From positions 310,001-374,000 of the forward strand of contig JAHLKG010000010.1 of NCBI GenBank assembly GCA_025526995.1: a stretch of 64,000 bases of DNA. Reading direction: 5' to 3'. The translations under genes and the position numbers were made by a program. How positions within the stretch are numbered: the first letter of the stretch is position 1; each line of letters begins with the position of its first letter. Source of the DNA: Powellomyces hirtus. Taxonomy: Eukaryota > Chytridiomycota > Chytridiomycetes > Spizellomycetales > Powellomycetaceae. Shown in pieces: positions 13,110-22,966 of the stretch. Below the pieces are notes generated by a model, which saw only the letters and a list, made by a program, of their open reading frames with translations, did not search any database and was not told the origin of the DNA.

Positions 13110-16073
13110 CTACATCTCGGCGTCCTCCAGATATCGGTATTCGAATCTGTACAGGACAATGTGCTTGTCAGTTATGAAGCATAAGGAGGAAATACAGTGA
13201 ACCTAGTATTACCTGAAATCTGCTTTCTTTCGCTGGCACCACGCTCCCTCGTAGTCGAAATATATATAAGTACCCATCTCGAACTCGTCTGTTATTTGCT
13301 TTGGTTCCTCATGGCGTTGGAACCATGTAAGGTACTTTTTATGGAATCGCCATGACTGTCGTTTCAATTCGCGCGCCGCCAAGTATCTGATATCACGGTT
13401 CAATCAGAATTGATTGGCGCCATTGGGAAGTACAATTCTGATATACGTACTGTTGATATGTCCCTTGCTGGTAGTAAAAAATGAAGAAAAGGACGTCGGT
13501 ATCAAATTTCTCGAAAACGTTCGGGTTTTCGAAAAGGGGTAGCGGGAGTTGGGGGTAGTAGGCTGGAACCGGGTATGGGTTCTTGGGAATGTAGTGCTTC
13601 GGTCTGCCAAGCGAACTCCATTAGCTTTATGCACCCATGCACACAATATTTTAGGGACGCTTGCGTACCGCTCCGAATCCAGAGGATCTGGCAAGAACTG
13701 GAAACTCGTTTGCAGCATGTCTTGAAGAAAGCTGGCATCGTCTTTGGCTTTGGTGGCTTTATGAAGAGACCGTTGGGGCACAATAAGTTCTCATGCGTAG
13801 AATGGTACATAAAAGTCCGCGCACCAGTTCCAGTAAGCCTTCTGGGGACTTACATCGGTCTCGCGTAGCTTCGAACGATTGTACCAAATCTGCCAGCGTT
13901 GGGGGTAATCGATTGTCGATCGGCTCAGCTACGCTGTCATCCTTCGCCGGATCTGCCAAGCCCGGCTGGAACAACGGGGGTTTAACATCATATGAGCAAC
14001 CTTCTGAATCGGAGGAGGAACCCCTACCTTGGCAGAAGAAGGCGTTGATAGTGATGTTGTTGATGGTGGATCCACGGAGACATTCTGCGACATTGTAACG
14101 GATCGCACAATGCCTGATGGCTGTGATGATGTAGGCTGCACCATCAAGGATGGTGGCACCTGTACGCTCGATGTGTCTGTTTTAAGAATCGCATTTAGCG
14201 GCCTGACCGATCTAGATGCATTCGAGGTGAAGCATACCTTTTGGAATCGATCGCTTATCCGCTGTCGGCGTGTGTGCGGATCCTGAGCGGACAGGAGCGT
14301 CCGCCGGGGTCGGTGTTGACGCTGCCGCTGCTGCAGAGTACCGTTGTGTTATGCTAGGCACGGGAGCGGGCTCAGGGACTCGTGGGGTGGCGAGTGTCGC
14401 ACGCGTGACCATCGGGGTTGCTTTAACAGGGGTTTTAATCGGTAGTGTTGCTTTGGGTACCACTTCATGATGTAAGTCACATGAGCGGAGTTGAGTAAAG
14501 AATGTTCTTAACTACCTTGTCCTCGAGGAGCAGCTTTGGTGGGCGTAGCTTTCGTCGGTGTAGCAACCTGGATGGCATGAAATTGGGTCAATTCATCGAA
14601 ACTTTCGCGTCGAGGAACATGGAAAACGGTCTCTCACATCATCTGCTTCGGATTTGTCTTTTAACGACTTTTTGCGAGTGGAATCTTCACTGTGTTTCGA
14701 CTCTCGCACTGGTGTCACTAACTCGGCCAACTAGAATCGTTTCAATGATCAGCAATAGATCGCAACTGTCTAAGCTCTGTTTCTGCCAAAAAAGAATTCA
14801 TCATTCGTACCTCTTTCTCTTTCGGAGGCGTTTGTGGATCTGAGAAGAATGTGTCAATCGACTTGCACAAGGGCGGATCTTCGTAGTAGATGCCGTACCT
14901 CCCCATTCTTGTTCGTGATCGCCATCTGTCTTCAAGCCGTACGCTTCCAAATTCTCAAGATCAAGGTCCTCGTACAAGTATTCGTTTTCGTCGAAGTCTG
15001 GGTCTTGGTTGCTTTTTACATAATAGTCCACGTCCTCTTTGATCTCCTTGACCTGAGTTCTGACAAGTTAAGCACGCATGTGCAAAAAAAGACAACATCC
15101 TAACGCACCTGTTCGACTTTCAACTCCTCGTTCGCCACCATGCGTTGAATGATCTCCAGTTGCACCATATGCCACTTGTGTCTTTCCAGCTGATGATCAA
15201 TGGCAGCGAGTCTTTCCGCCTTTGCTGCATCCCCGCCTTTCCTTCCTTTCCTTACAAGAAGCTGTAGGCTTTCCTGCTCTGCTTCGAAGACTTCGACTTG
15301 TCGGTTGAGTTCTTTCACTGTATCTGAGATCCAATCCTCCAGATCTTCTCGTTCTTTCACTTCAGGATCATATTTTTGTGGCTGTAGTAACCCTTCTTTG
15401 GAAAACGCTTTTAACTTCAAGGCCTTTTCCGCAGCCTTAAAACGTTCCATTTGCTGATAAAGAGAGGCGCGCATTCAGTCAGTCGAGTGACAAAGTTCCA
15501 TTCGTCGCAAGTCCTTCATCGCCACCCAGGGATCAGAATGACACAGTCCAGAGTGTTTTCCATCTCAGGACTGACGAGTTAATCGCTGCAAAGTGCGAAG
15601 GGTCGCCGAACACTATAAAGTCGACCAGAAGCCACCAGACCCGCCCTGCACCGGTTCCGCGAGGGATGCTTCTTCGTGGCCCGTGGATTCAACGTTCAGC
15701 ACTGCCGCTTACCTCTTCGATTAGTCGCCGGTTATCTTCCAGATTCCGCTTGTCTTTGATTTCGCTTGACGATAACCATGTTCGAATCTGGTCCCTTAGT
15801 CGTTGAAGCTTCTTGATCTCCTTCTTGAGATCCCCCTCATATTTCTCCTTTTGCGCTGGTGTCGTCGCAGCGTCTAGCTTGTCAAAGGTTTCGCGAAAGA
15901 TCTCTACTCCTTCTGCGACTCGCTTCAAAACCTTATCAATCTCGCCTAAGCGGGGAAGAGTGAAGCATATGAGCCCAAAAATTTGAGGCGGCAATCATCA
16001 ACTCCTGCGGCAACGTCTTTTGTCAAATAACTCAGGAGTGTCTTCATGTACCTAGAAGCTTCCTATTTGCCAT
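13110..16073 (-). CDS. NOT3: CCR4-NOT complex subunit NOT3/NOT5
   Basis: This is a structural subunit of the CCR4-NOT deadenylase, acting in mRNA decay and transcription. Fourteen exons, in gene order: 16073-16052, 15945-15713, 15453-15109, 15052-14899, 14839-14811, 14730-14638, 14567-14516, 14462-14238, 14176-14028, 13965-13854, 13756-13669, 13603-13451, 13386-13213 and 13146-13110, giving 621 aa. The N-terminal coiled coil ([17 protein letters not shown], then [17 protein letters not shown]) and the C-terminal NOT box ([41 protein letters not shown]) are diagnostic. The middle is Thr/Pro/Ser/Ala-rich, so its splice sites rest only on phase and intron length (59-64 nt). The 29-nt exon at 14811-14839 and the acceptor at 13757 are the weakest calls. 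A 44-nt intron at 14899 is an alternative. The gene diverges from the RlmN-like gene. Confidence 0.93.
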
Positions 16074-16626
16074 TGTTGGCGCGTATGTGATAGGCTTTTC
16101 ACCAAGCTTCTAATGGCTATAATATTTATGAGGGCTCGAATGAGCACAGGCGGGACGGAGCTCCGGTTCCGAGGTGAACGTTAACAGAAAAAGACCGGAG
16201 GCAACGGGGCGGGCAACGCGATGTACTGTAGTATGCTGTACGGGGCAAAGTTGGATGGGCGAGATTTAGGAGGTAATGGCGAAACCTACGAAATTCAGGT
16301 TCCACATGCATGCTGTCAATACCGGTATGCCGTACCAGGAATTCCAATCCTTCCGGTTATTCCTGGTGCTTTTGGCTGCACACTCCAGCCAAATTTGGTC
16401 CCGTGATTCCACGTGGATTGCAAAGTTTCAAAACGCGAAGCGCAGCAGTTGCTGACGGGCAGGTACCACCTTTTCCTTGTTGACCAGAACGCTTTGGACA
16501 TTGGAAAAACAAAAAGCAAAAAAAGCCACCAACAGAATCATTGACCGAACGAGATAGAGAGCACAACTCCGCATCCGATTTCATACTACGCCTGCCGAGT
16601 TTCTGATACGTTGTTTTTTTATAAAA
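16074..16626. other. Divergent promoter NOT3 / RlmN-like
   Basis: This 553-bp spacer separates two start codons and must hold both promoters. I see no ORF that looks coding. An AT-rich run (TTTTTTTATAAAA) directly precedes the RlmN-like ATG. Confidence 0.5.
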
Positions 16627-18169
16627 ATGGTCAAAGCCCGCACTTTGAACCCCAAGCCTCTGTTTGACGAAGACCTCGTCCTGGAGGCTTTCCGCGCCAA
16701 AGGAGTGAAGGAGGGTGCCGCAAAAAAGCTGTGGCGTCTGCTTATCCAGAACCCCGAAATTACTAGCTACGATCAAATCCCCGAATTCCCCAAAGCCGCC
16801 AAAAAGATCTTGGACGAAGAGTTTGCCCTCACCACATCCAAAGTCCTGTCACGAACAGATGCGAAAGATGGAAGCACCACCAAGCTGCTTATTGAACTGC
16901 AGGACGGCCAGAGGATTGAAAGTGTGATCATGCGTTACGGACAGGTTGAGCTGGACAGCTTTCCTGAGGACAAGTTGATGCGGAAGGAGAGACGTGCCGC
17001 CAAGGGGGAGGTGGTGGACGGATTTACATCAAAGTCCAGGGCGACGCTCTGTGTCTCCAGTCAAGTTGGATGTGGTACGTGTGGCATAAATGCCGAGTTA
17101 TTTGTCTTCCTTGTAAAAACTAATCCTAATCTTCGACGATTGTTTAGCCATGGGCTGTACCTTCTGCGCAACCGGAACAATGGGGCTTCTCTCAAACTTG
17201 ACCAGTGGCGAGATTGTCGAACAGCTGTACCATGCAAACAAAGTCGAAAAAATTCGAAATATTGTGTTCATGGGAATGGGCGAACCACTGGACAACTACG
17301 GCGCCGTGCTCAGCTCAATAAAAGCTATGGTCGACACTTCCCGCTTCAGTCTCTCTCCTTCCCGAATCTCCGTCTCCACCGTTGGGGTGGTTCCCCGCAT
17401 CCTTGCCCTCAAAAACGACGCACCAAATGTCGGCCTCGCTCTCTCCCTCCACGCTCCCACCCAGCCACTACGGCAGCAGATTGTGCCAACAGCGAAAGCG
17501 TGGCATGTGGATCGAATTTTGGCTGCTTGCGATGCCTTCATTGAGAACCAAAACAAGTTAATCAAGTCTAACAATCGCCGCCGACATATCTTGGTAGAGT
17601 ACGTGCTGATCAAAGACGTTAACGATTCCGTGGAGACGGCCCATGACCTGGGCAAACTGCTGAAAGGCCGCGAGGTCTTGTTGAACGTCATTCCTTACAA
17701 CCCCACAAGCGTGCCGTATGACTACAAAACACCTGACAGGGAGAGTTCCAGACGGTTTGCGGAAACCGTGCGGGAGTATGGCGTCTACACGCTGTTGCGA
17801 CAGACGATGGGTGCAGATTCAGCCAGTGCTTGCGGGCAGCTGGTCATCGACAATGGAGGCCAGAAGGCAGGAGGCTGCGACTCCAAAGGTGTATCAGTTA
17901 CCGATGCTGGAGAAAAACAAACAAACGGCGTGAAGCCCTCGAATGTTGCTGATCTGGAGGATCTGATGAGTGGTAGTGGCCCATCTAGAGGGACACCCAC
18001 TCTCAAATCCCGAAGGACAAACGGCTCGCGGGCCAAGGCTTCACCGGATGCGGCTCCACCAGTTTGCAAATCATCAGGGCTTAGCGTAGATCGCATAGTT
18101 CCCTACATAATAGCAGGATCAGTGGCCCTGGTTGCGGGCAGAGTGCTCGTCAGGTACTTGGTGCGGTAA
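16627..18169 (+). CDS. rlmN: RlmN-type radical-SAM adenosine-C2 methyltransferase with C-terminal membrane anchor
   Basis: RlmN/Cfr-family enzymes methylate C2 of adenosine in rRNA (and tRNA in E. coli) using a 4Fe-4S cluster and two cysteines. Exons 16627-17074 and 17148-18169 give 489 aa. The intron splits the cluster motif, which reads VGCAMGCTFC, a correct CX3CX2C (Cys149, 153, 156). The extra conserved cysteine is present seven residues upstream (TLCVSSQ, Cys142). The methyl-carrier cysteine is in SACGQL (Cys378). GMGEPLDN and the SLHAP segment also match the family. After the catalytic domain come about 80 Ser/Gly/Lys-rich residues. The last ~24 residues form one hydrophobic helix (about 466-487: IVPYIIAGSVALVAG...) with arginines around it, as in a tail-anchored protein. 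I see no clear mitochondrial presequence. The enzyme class is firm; substrate and location are unknown. Confidence 0.93.
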
Positions 18170-18484
18170 ACATAGTAATCGTCTTCAGTTGCAAGAACCT
18201 TTCTTGCTTCTTCTCCTCACTGTAATATATACACACTTCTCTGATGTAGTCATCTTTCACTCGCAGAGAGCTAGCAATCCAAAATCCAAAATAATCTTAA
18301 TTGAAACAACCACCAAATACAAAATGCCAGCAGCACCAAAACAGAAATCAAATGCTCTCGATTGGTCAGGTACGCGTAATTTACGGTGGTCGTAGTAACA
18401 TCCACAATCTTGTGGTGCTCGTGGTGTTGTGAGGGTATATGTACAGGTCACCACGAGCCGTCGCCGATAACAAAAAGGTTGTCT
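18170..18484. other. Convergent 3' spacer
   Basis: This 315-bp stretch lies between the stops of the RlmN-like gene and the TLDc gene. It is AT-rich UTR-like sequence. A short ORF starting at 18324 is discussed among the rejected items. Confidence 0.4.
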
Positions 18485-20164
18485 TCAAACGTGGAAGGAC
18501 CAGACTTCAAGGCCGACAACCTGGAATTCAGAGGTGCTTGATAGTCGCTCGTTTTCAAATGTTTGACATGGGCCGCTATGCCCATTGTAAAGCTGGTCGT
18601 CTATCCATAGCCCAAAATGGCCTTCCCTTCAAAGCAAAATAACGTCAGTCCGTCACACTCAGGTATTCTGACTGTTGAACGCCATGTAGAGACGCTTCAC
18701 ATACCCTCCTCCAAGCGCAATGTAGTGAGGTTCGCTGAGCATCAGGTAGTCATTCTTTCCAGTGGCGTGATAAGCTTTCATCTCGTCTGTTGCGGAGTCG
18801 ACTTTCCATAGAAAACTGTTGGGGGATAAATGTCAGTACACCAATGACAGAGATGGAAGTACCATGCACCCCCCGCTGATCCACCAATCCCATCTCAGAG
18901 GACAGCGCTGCAATGCCTTGTCTTGACGAACAAGAAACACTCACCATGTGCCCGTTCCATAGTATCCTGACTGCACCCGGAAAGCCTCACTTCCGAAGGC
19001 GCCGAAAACATCCCCTTGCGCATTCCGAATAGCCAAAAGAGCAGCGTCGCCTTGTTGGGCTGCACATCGCTGATATAGAGTGTTCAGGCTTATGCCGTGC
19101 TGTTCCATGCTGTAGGTCAGCGACCATTTTGACGCTTCCCGGAGAAGGGCGGGCAGGTGGGGCCGGATCTGGAGAGACCAAGAGGAAAGCATTGGACGAA
19201 TTAGAAAACGACAAAACGATCGAGGATACAATCCTATGACCAGCAATGTCATGCGTATCATGCTTGCCTTATCAGCTAACTTCACATCGACTACCCCTTC
19301 CGTGTCGTCATAGCGCCCACTCAATACAACGGGTCTACGGATCTCGTCAAAAGGCGAAGGGCGATCCAGGGACTCGGAGGACGATAGCGGTGAAAAAATG
19401 GTGTTGACCTCGTCTGCAGTTGTCTTCACTGCCGTCGCCACCGCTTCTACCGCCGCTCCGCTCTTTTTTATCAGCGTGTCGAGAGACGAACGCACTGACG
19501 AGTTGAGACTGGTGGAGAATGTCGATGTCGTTGGAGGGGACTGAAGACTGGATAATCCGCCGGGTGCATCGGGAGCGGACTGCGAGAGAACGGCTGGATA
19601 GCTGGCAACTCGCGTCACAGATGCTGGGATCTGAACGGGCAGCTTTGGAGGGACATATGGGGGCGATATAGGATGTTGCGGTGATTGCTGTTGCGGCTGC
19701 GTTTGCATTGGCTGTCGAGGATGCAGGGGCGTCTGCTGCGGTATTGGCTGCGCTTGCTGGTGTCCTGCGTCCAAGCCTTCAAATTCATTGAATGCATCCG
19801 AAAGATCATGCTTTGGCGACATTGGGAGTCCATTTGATGTTTCGGATATTGTAGGGGACGACACTCCCAACATTTCGAGAAAGAAACCAGAGAGGGAGGG
19901 AGGAAACGGTTCTACTGGTGTAGTGCCTGGTGCCGTATCGACACTATGTCTGGGTGCGATCAGGTCCTGAGGTGGCAGTGTAGAAGAGGACGCGGTGGTT
20001 GTCACTTTGAGGGGTGGACGGGCCTCATTGGGCTGTTGTGCGGCTGGAAAAAAGTCCTGGTCTCCTCGTTCAACGTGCATGAAGGAATCTTCCAACACTT
20101 CTCGGGATTGCGTGTGTTTCGGTTTGTTGTCATTGTTTGCTGCCGCTCCAAAGGGCCAGAACAT
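18485..20164 (-). CDS. TLDc-domain protein (OXR1-like)
   Basis: TLDc proteins are linked to oxidative-stress resistance and, in several cases, bind the V-ATPase. Exons in gene order 20164-18945, 18815-18705 and 18626-18485 give 490 aa. The first ~310 residues are low-complexity (Pro/Gln/Ser-rich, start MFWPFGAAANN) and look disordered. The TLDc domain occupies about 330-490. It opens with PMLSSWSLQIRPHLP, continues with LTYSMEQHGISLNTLY and FGAFGSEAF, and across the two introns reads FLWKVDSATDEMKAYHATG, IALGGGEGHFGLWIDDQLY and LEVWSFHV at the stop. The last exon is recognised only by this match and has frame-consistent junctions. About 25 residues before PMLSS do not look like the family, but I found no intron there. 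No further domain (EF-hand, LysM, TBC) is visible. Confidence 0.88.
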
Positions 20165-20829
20165 TTTGGAATGACAGACAGAGATGAGAGGCGGCTGCCA
20201 ATTTATATAGCTTTATAGAGACAATACAGAAAACAGTAAGAATCAAGAAAAAGGTTATGATATTGGGGAAGGGCAAACAATGGAGCGCGTGCCGTCAACT
20301 GTCAATATTCAACTCACGAGGCCTCACACGCGACGCGCTGTTCCGCATTTCGGAGCTTTCTCGTGGCTTCCAAACCGTCAACATAAGGTTGCTGGACAAG
20401 ACGAGAAAACCAAAGGAGCAAAACGATACACCGCGGGCCATACTTGTTACAGGTCTCGTATTGTTGTTCATTCATTCGGATTAGCTACCTCGACGAACAG
20501 AGAAGTATATACAAACAAGTTCTGTTGATATGAACATTTCTACAATGATTGCTCCATTAGAAATCAGCTATGTCTCTCGCTCCGCGATATCACTTAGTAG
20601 ATGGTTGCGGGACGTCCGGCCATCGTTCTCGGTGTCATTGCTCGGAGGGGTCTGAGAGCTCACGGGCCGCTCGATGACGCCTGAACTATGAATGGGCTGT
20701 GGCGAAGTGCCCGACTGACACATAATTGGGGCATGATGCCCTTGTGTATTGACGGCACTTTACGCTTCGTTCGGCTTGCACATGCTCAACCGCAAGCAGG
20801 GCGATCTACCGAGAGTGTCTTTGACGACC
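20165..20829. other. Spacer TLDc-PPIL3
   Basis: This 665-bp stretch holds the TLDc promoter/5' UTR and the PPIL3 3' UTR (both genes are on minus). I see no supportable gene or repeat. Confidence 0.5.
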
Positions 20830-21798
20830 TCATCTGCCGACACCTTCTGCAATGGGGTTGGCATGCATTGTGACCGAGCGGATCCTGACATCCTGCAATG
20901 GCCGTGACTTTTCGTCGACTGGAACTTTTTCCAAAGAGTCCAGCGCTTCAAACCCGTCGATGACCCTGAAAAAGACGGGTGTCAGTCGGATCCAAGACCA
21001 AAACACACACAAGACATGCGTTGCTGGTAGCAGTCACCGTCCAACGCTACGTACCTGCCAAATACGGTGTACTTCGAGTCAAGGTGTGACTGCTTTCCGT
21101 ATGTGATGAAGAATTGGGAGAGATTTGTGTTTGGGCCTTTGTTCGCCATGGAGACAATTCCCCGTGCGTTGTGCTATGCAACATCGAGCATTGAGCGACT
21201 TTCCATCGGTTCCGAATGTCCAATCTTTGCATGCGTACCTTCAGAGTGGGTTTGATCTCATCATCAAATTTGCGGCCCCAAATTGAAGTGCCGCCCTTGC
21301 CGGTACCTTCGTCATTAAGAGTTTACTCAGCACGTAGCTCCGTATGAGCTTATGTGCAATTGCTCCTCAAGATCCCTACCTGTGGGGTCGCCAGTCTGGG
21401 CCATAAATCCTTTCATATTCCGATGGAACAGACAGTTGTTGTAGTAGCCAGTGGCACATAGAGCAAGGAAGTTCTGTGGACATATGAGGTCAGGTATACT
21501 TTACATTGTCACTCAAGAATAAGTCGTCTTACCTCCGCTGCTTTTGGGGTAGCTGAGGTCATTGGAGAAGATATATCACATGAGTTCTCATTACAGCACG
21601 GTTCTAACCGATGCACACATTTGGGAAAGATGTTTCGCTCAGTGCATACCTTCACAAAAGAGCTCGATTTTAATATCACCCATATCGGTATGAAGTGTAA
21701 CTGACTATCCAAGTTTAACGAACACCACAGTAGCTGAGTTTTCAGCTGAAACCGATCCACAGGCACAAGCCAGCCCAAGCTCAGTCTTGACTTACCAT
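20830..21798 (-). CDS. PPIL3: Peptidyl-prolyl cis-trans isomerase, PPIL3-type cyclophilin
   Basis: This is a small nuclear cyclophilin; PPIL3 is found in spliceosomal complexes. Exons in gene order 21798-21796, 21704-21650, 21552-21533, 21473-21380, 21306-21239, 21173-21055 and 20965-20830 give 164 aa (human PPIL3 is 161). The first coding exon is the ATG alone. The second exon begins [18 protein letters not shown], which is the exact family start. Active-site segments [19 protein letters not shown] and [14 protein letters not shown] are intact. The C-terminus MHANPIA then EGVGR is slightly longer than in animals. Similarity to PPIL3 is very high throughout, so the seven-exon model is well supported. 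The gene starts 188 bp from the divergent NAA10 gene. Confidence 0.96.
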
Positions 21799-21986
21799 AT
21801 TGATGTGAGTGATGTGTAGGGTTTAAAGGAATGAGAGATCAGTTGGTGAAGAAAGGGGAAATCGGTTTGGGCAGGGCTAAATGACGGGAGGTTCAACCTT
21901 TTTTGGGTCTCGATCGCGACGCTGTCAATTCGTGTCTCCGAAGTAACCATTTCCACAATTCATACGCACGAAACGTACATATCAAG
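21799..21986. promoter_or_regulatory. Compact divergent promoter PPIL3/NAA10
   Basis: Only 188 bp separate the start codons of PPIL3 (minus) and NAA10 (plus), so both promoters and 5' UTRs must share it. No clear TATA box is seen. Confidence 0.5.
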
Positions 21987-22816
21987 ATGATCGACATACG
22001 CCCCGCAACCGTATGTGGACGTTATGTGCAGGATTCCCTGAACCTGCTTTTCATGTGCCATCGTCTATGTGCTCACTCATGTCTGATTTATCATTGTTCA
22101 GGTGGACGATCTACTGTCAATGCAAAACTGCAACCTGATGAATTTGCCCGAAAATTACCAAATGAAATACTATATTTACCATGCGCTGTCTTGGCCGCAA
22201 CTCTCATACGTTGCTGAAGATCACAAAGGACGGATCGTGGGTTACGTCTTGGCCAAAATGTACGACCTTCGCAAAAGTCGGCTCGGTTCGTTTTATGCAT
22301 GCCTATTAATTGATCTCCGCTTCTAACATGTAGGGAGGAAGAGTCGGGAGAAGTCCCCCATGGACACATCACAAGCTTGTCTGTCATGCGAAACTGGAGG
22401 CGGTTGGGTCTGGCAGAGAAGCTCATGAGTCAAGCACGTACGTCGGCTGTTACGTTCAATCGTCCATCTGCCCGGCTTGCGGACGATCGGAACTAACATG
22501 TGCGTATGCGCATATGTATACAGAAAAGGCGATGGCTGAGGCATTCCAAGCTCAGTATGTTTCTCTTCACGTAAGAAAGAGCAACCGGGCTGCCTTGCAG
22601 TTGTACCGCGACACACTGAAGTTCACGTGCTACGACATTGAAAAATCATACTACGCCGATGGAGAGGTTGGTTTATTGCTTATGGTTCCTTTGAGGTGTC
22701 ATCTGCAGTCGAACTTACAGTTGTTGTTTCAGGATGCGTATGCGATGCGAAAGCAACTGATAGGGGAAGACACAACAAAGCCGAAAATGATCAACGGCAA
22801 GGAAGCCAGCCGGTAG
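21987..22816 (+). CDS. NAA10: N-alpha-acetyltransferase NatA catalytic subunit (Naa10/Ard1)
   Basis: Naa10 transfers acetyl from acetyl-CoA to the N-termini of nascent proteins as part of the ribosome-bound NatA complex with Naa15. Exons 21987-22010, 22102-22259, 22334-22437, 22524-22666 and 22733-22816 give 170 aa. The order of motifs fits: [60 protein letters not shown] with the acetyl-CoA loop R-R-x-G-x-A, then [15 protein letters not shown]. The tail after about 150 is short, as in fungi, and lacks the long acidic tail of animal forms. The first exon is 24 nt. The gene ends 150 bp from the convergent annexin gene. Confidence 0.96.
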
Positions 22817-22966
22817 ACAATTGGCCGAGACGTGCAGCTTTGTGAGCCAAAATCGTTGTTTTTTTTTGGATTATTACACATCCATCTATCTGTGTCAACT
22901 TTTCCGTCAAATTCGAAATGCGCGCTTTCACCCTTCCTCATAGCCTCCTTCCATGAATTTGACTGA

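Noticed and set aside
18324..18541. A spliceable 46-aa plus-strand ORF (18324-18369 joined to 18447-18541, start MPAAPKQKSNALDWSG)
   Set aside because: Frame and splice signals work, but its second exon is antisense to the last TLDc exon (18485-18626), which matches the family well. It shows no known similarity, so it is probably chance.
19181..19260. A possible intron in the TLDc first exon, where about 25 residues look unlike the family
   Set aside because: No GT-AG pair in this stretch keeps the frame and also preserves the well-matched PMLSSWSLQIRPHLP segment. Left as exon.
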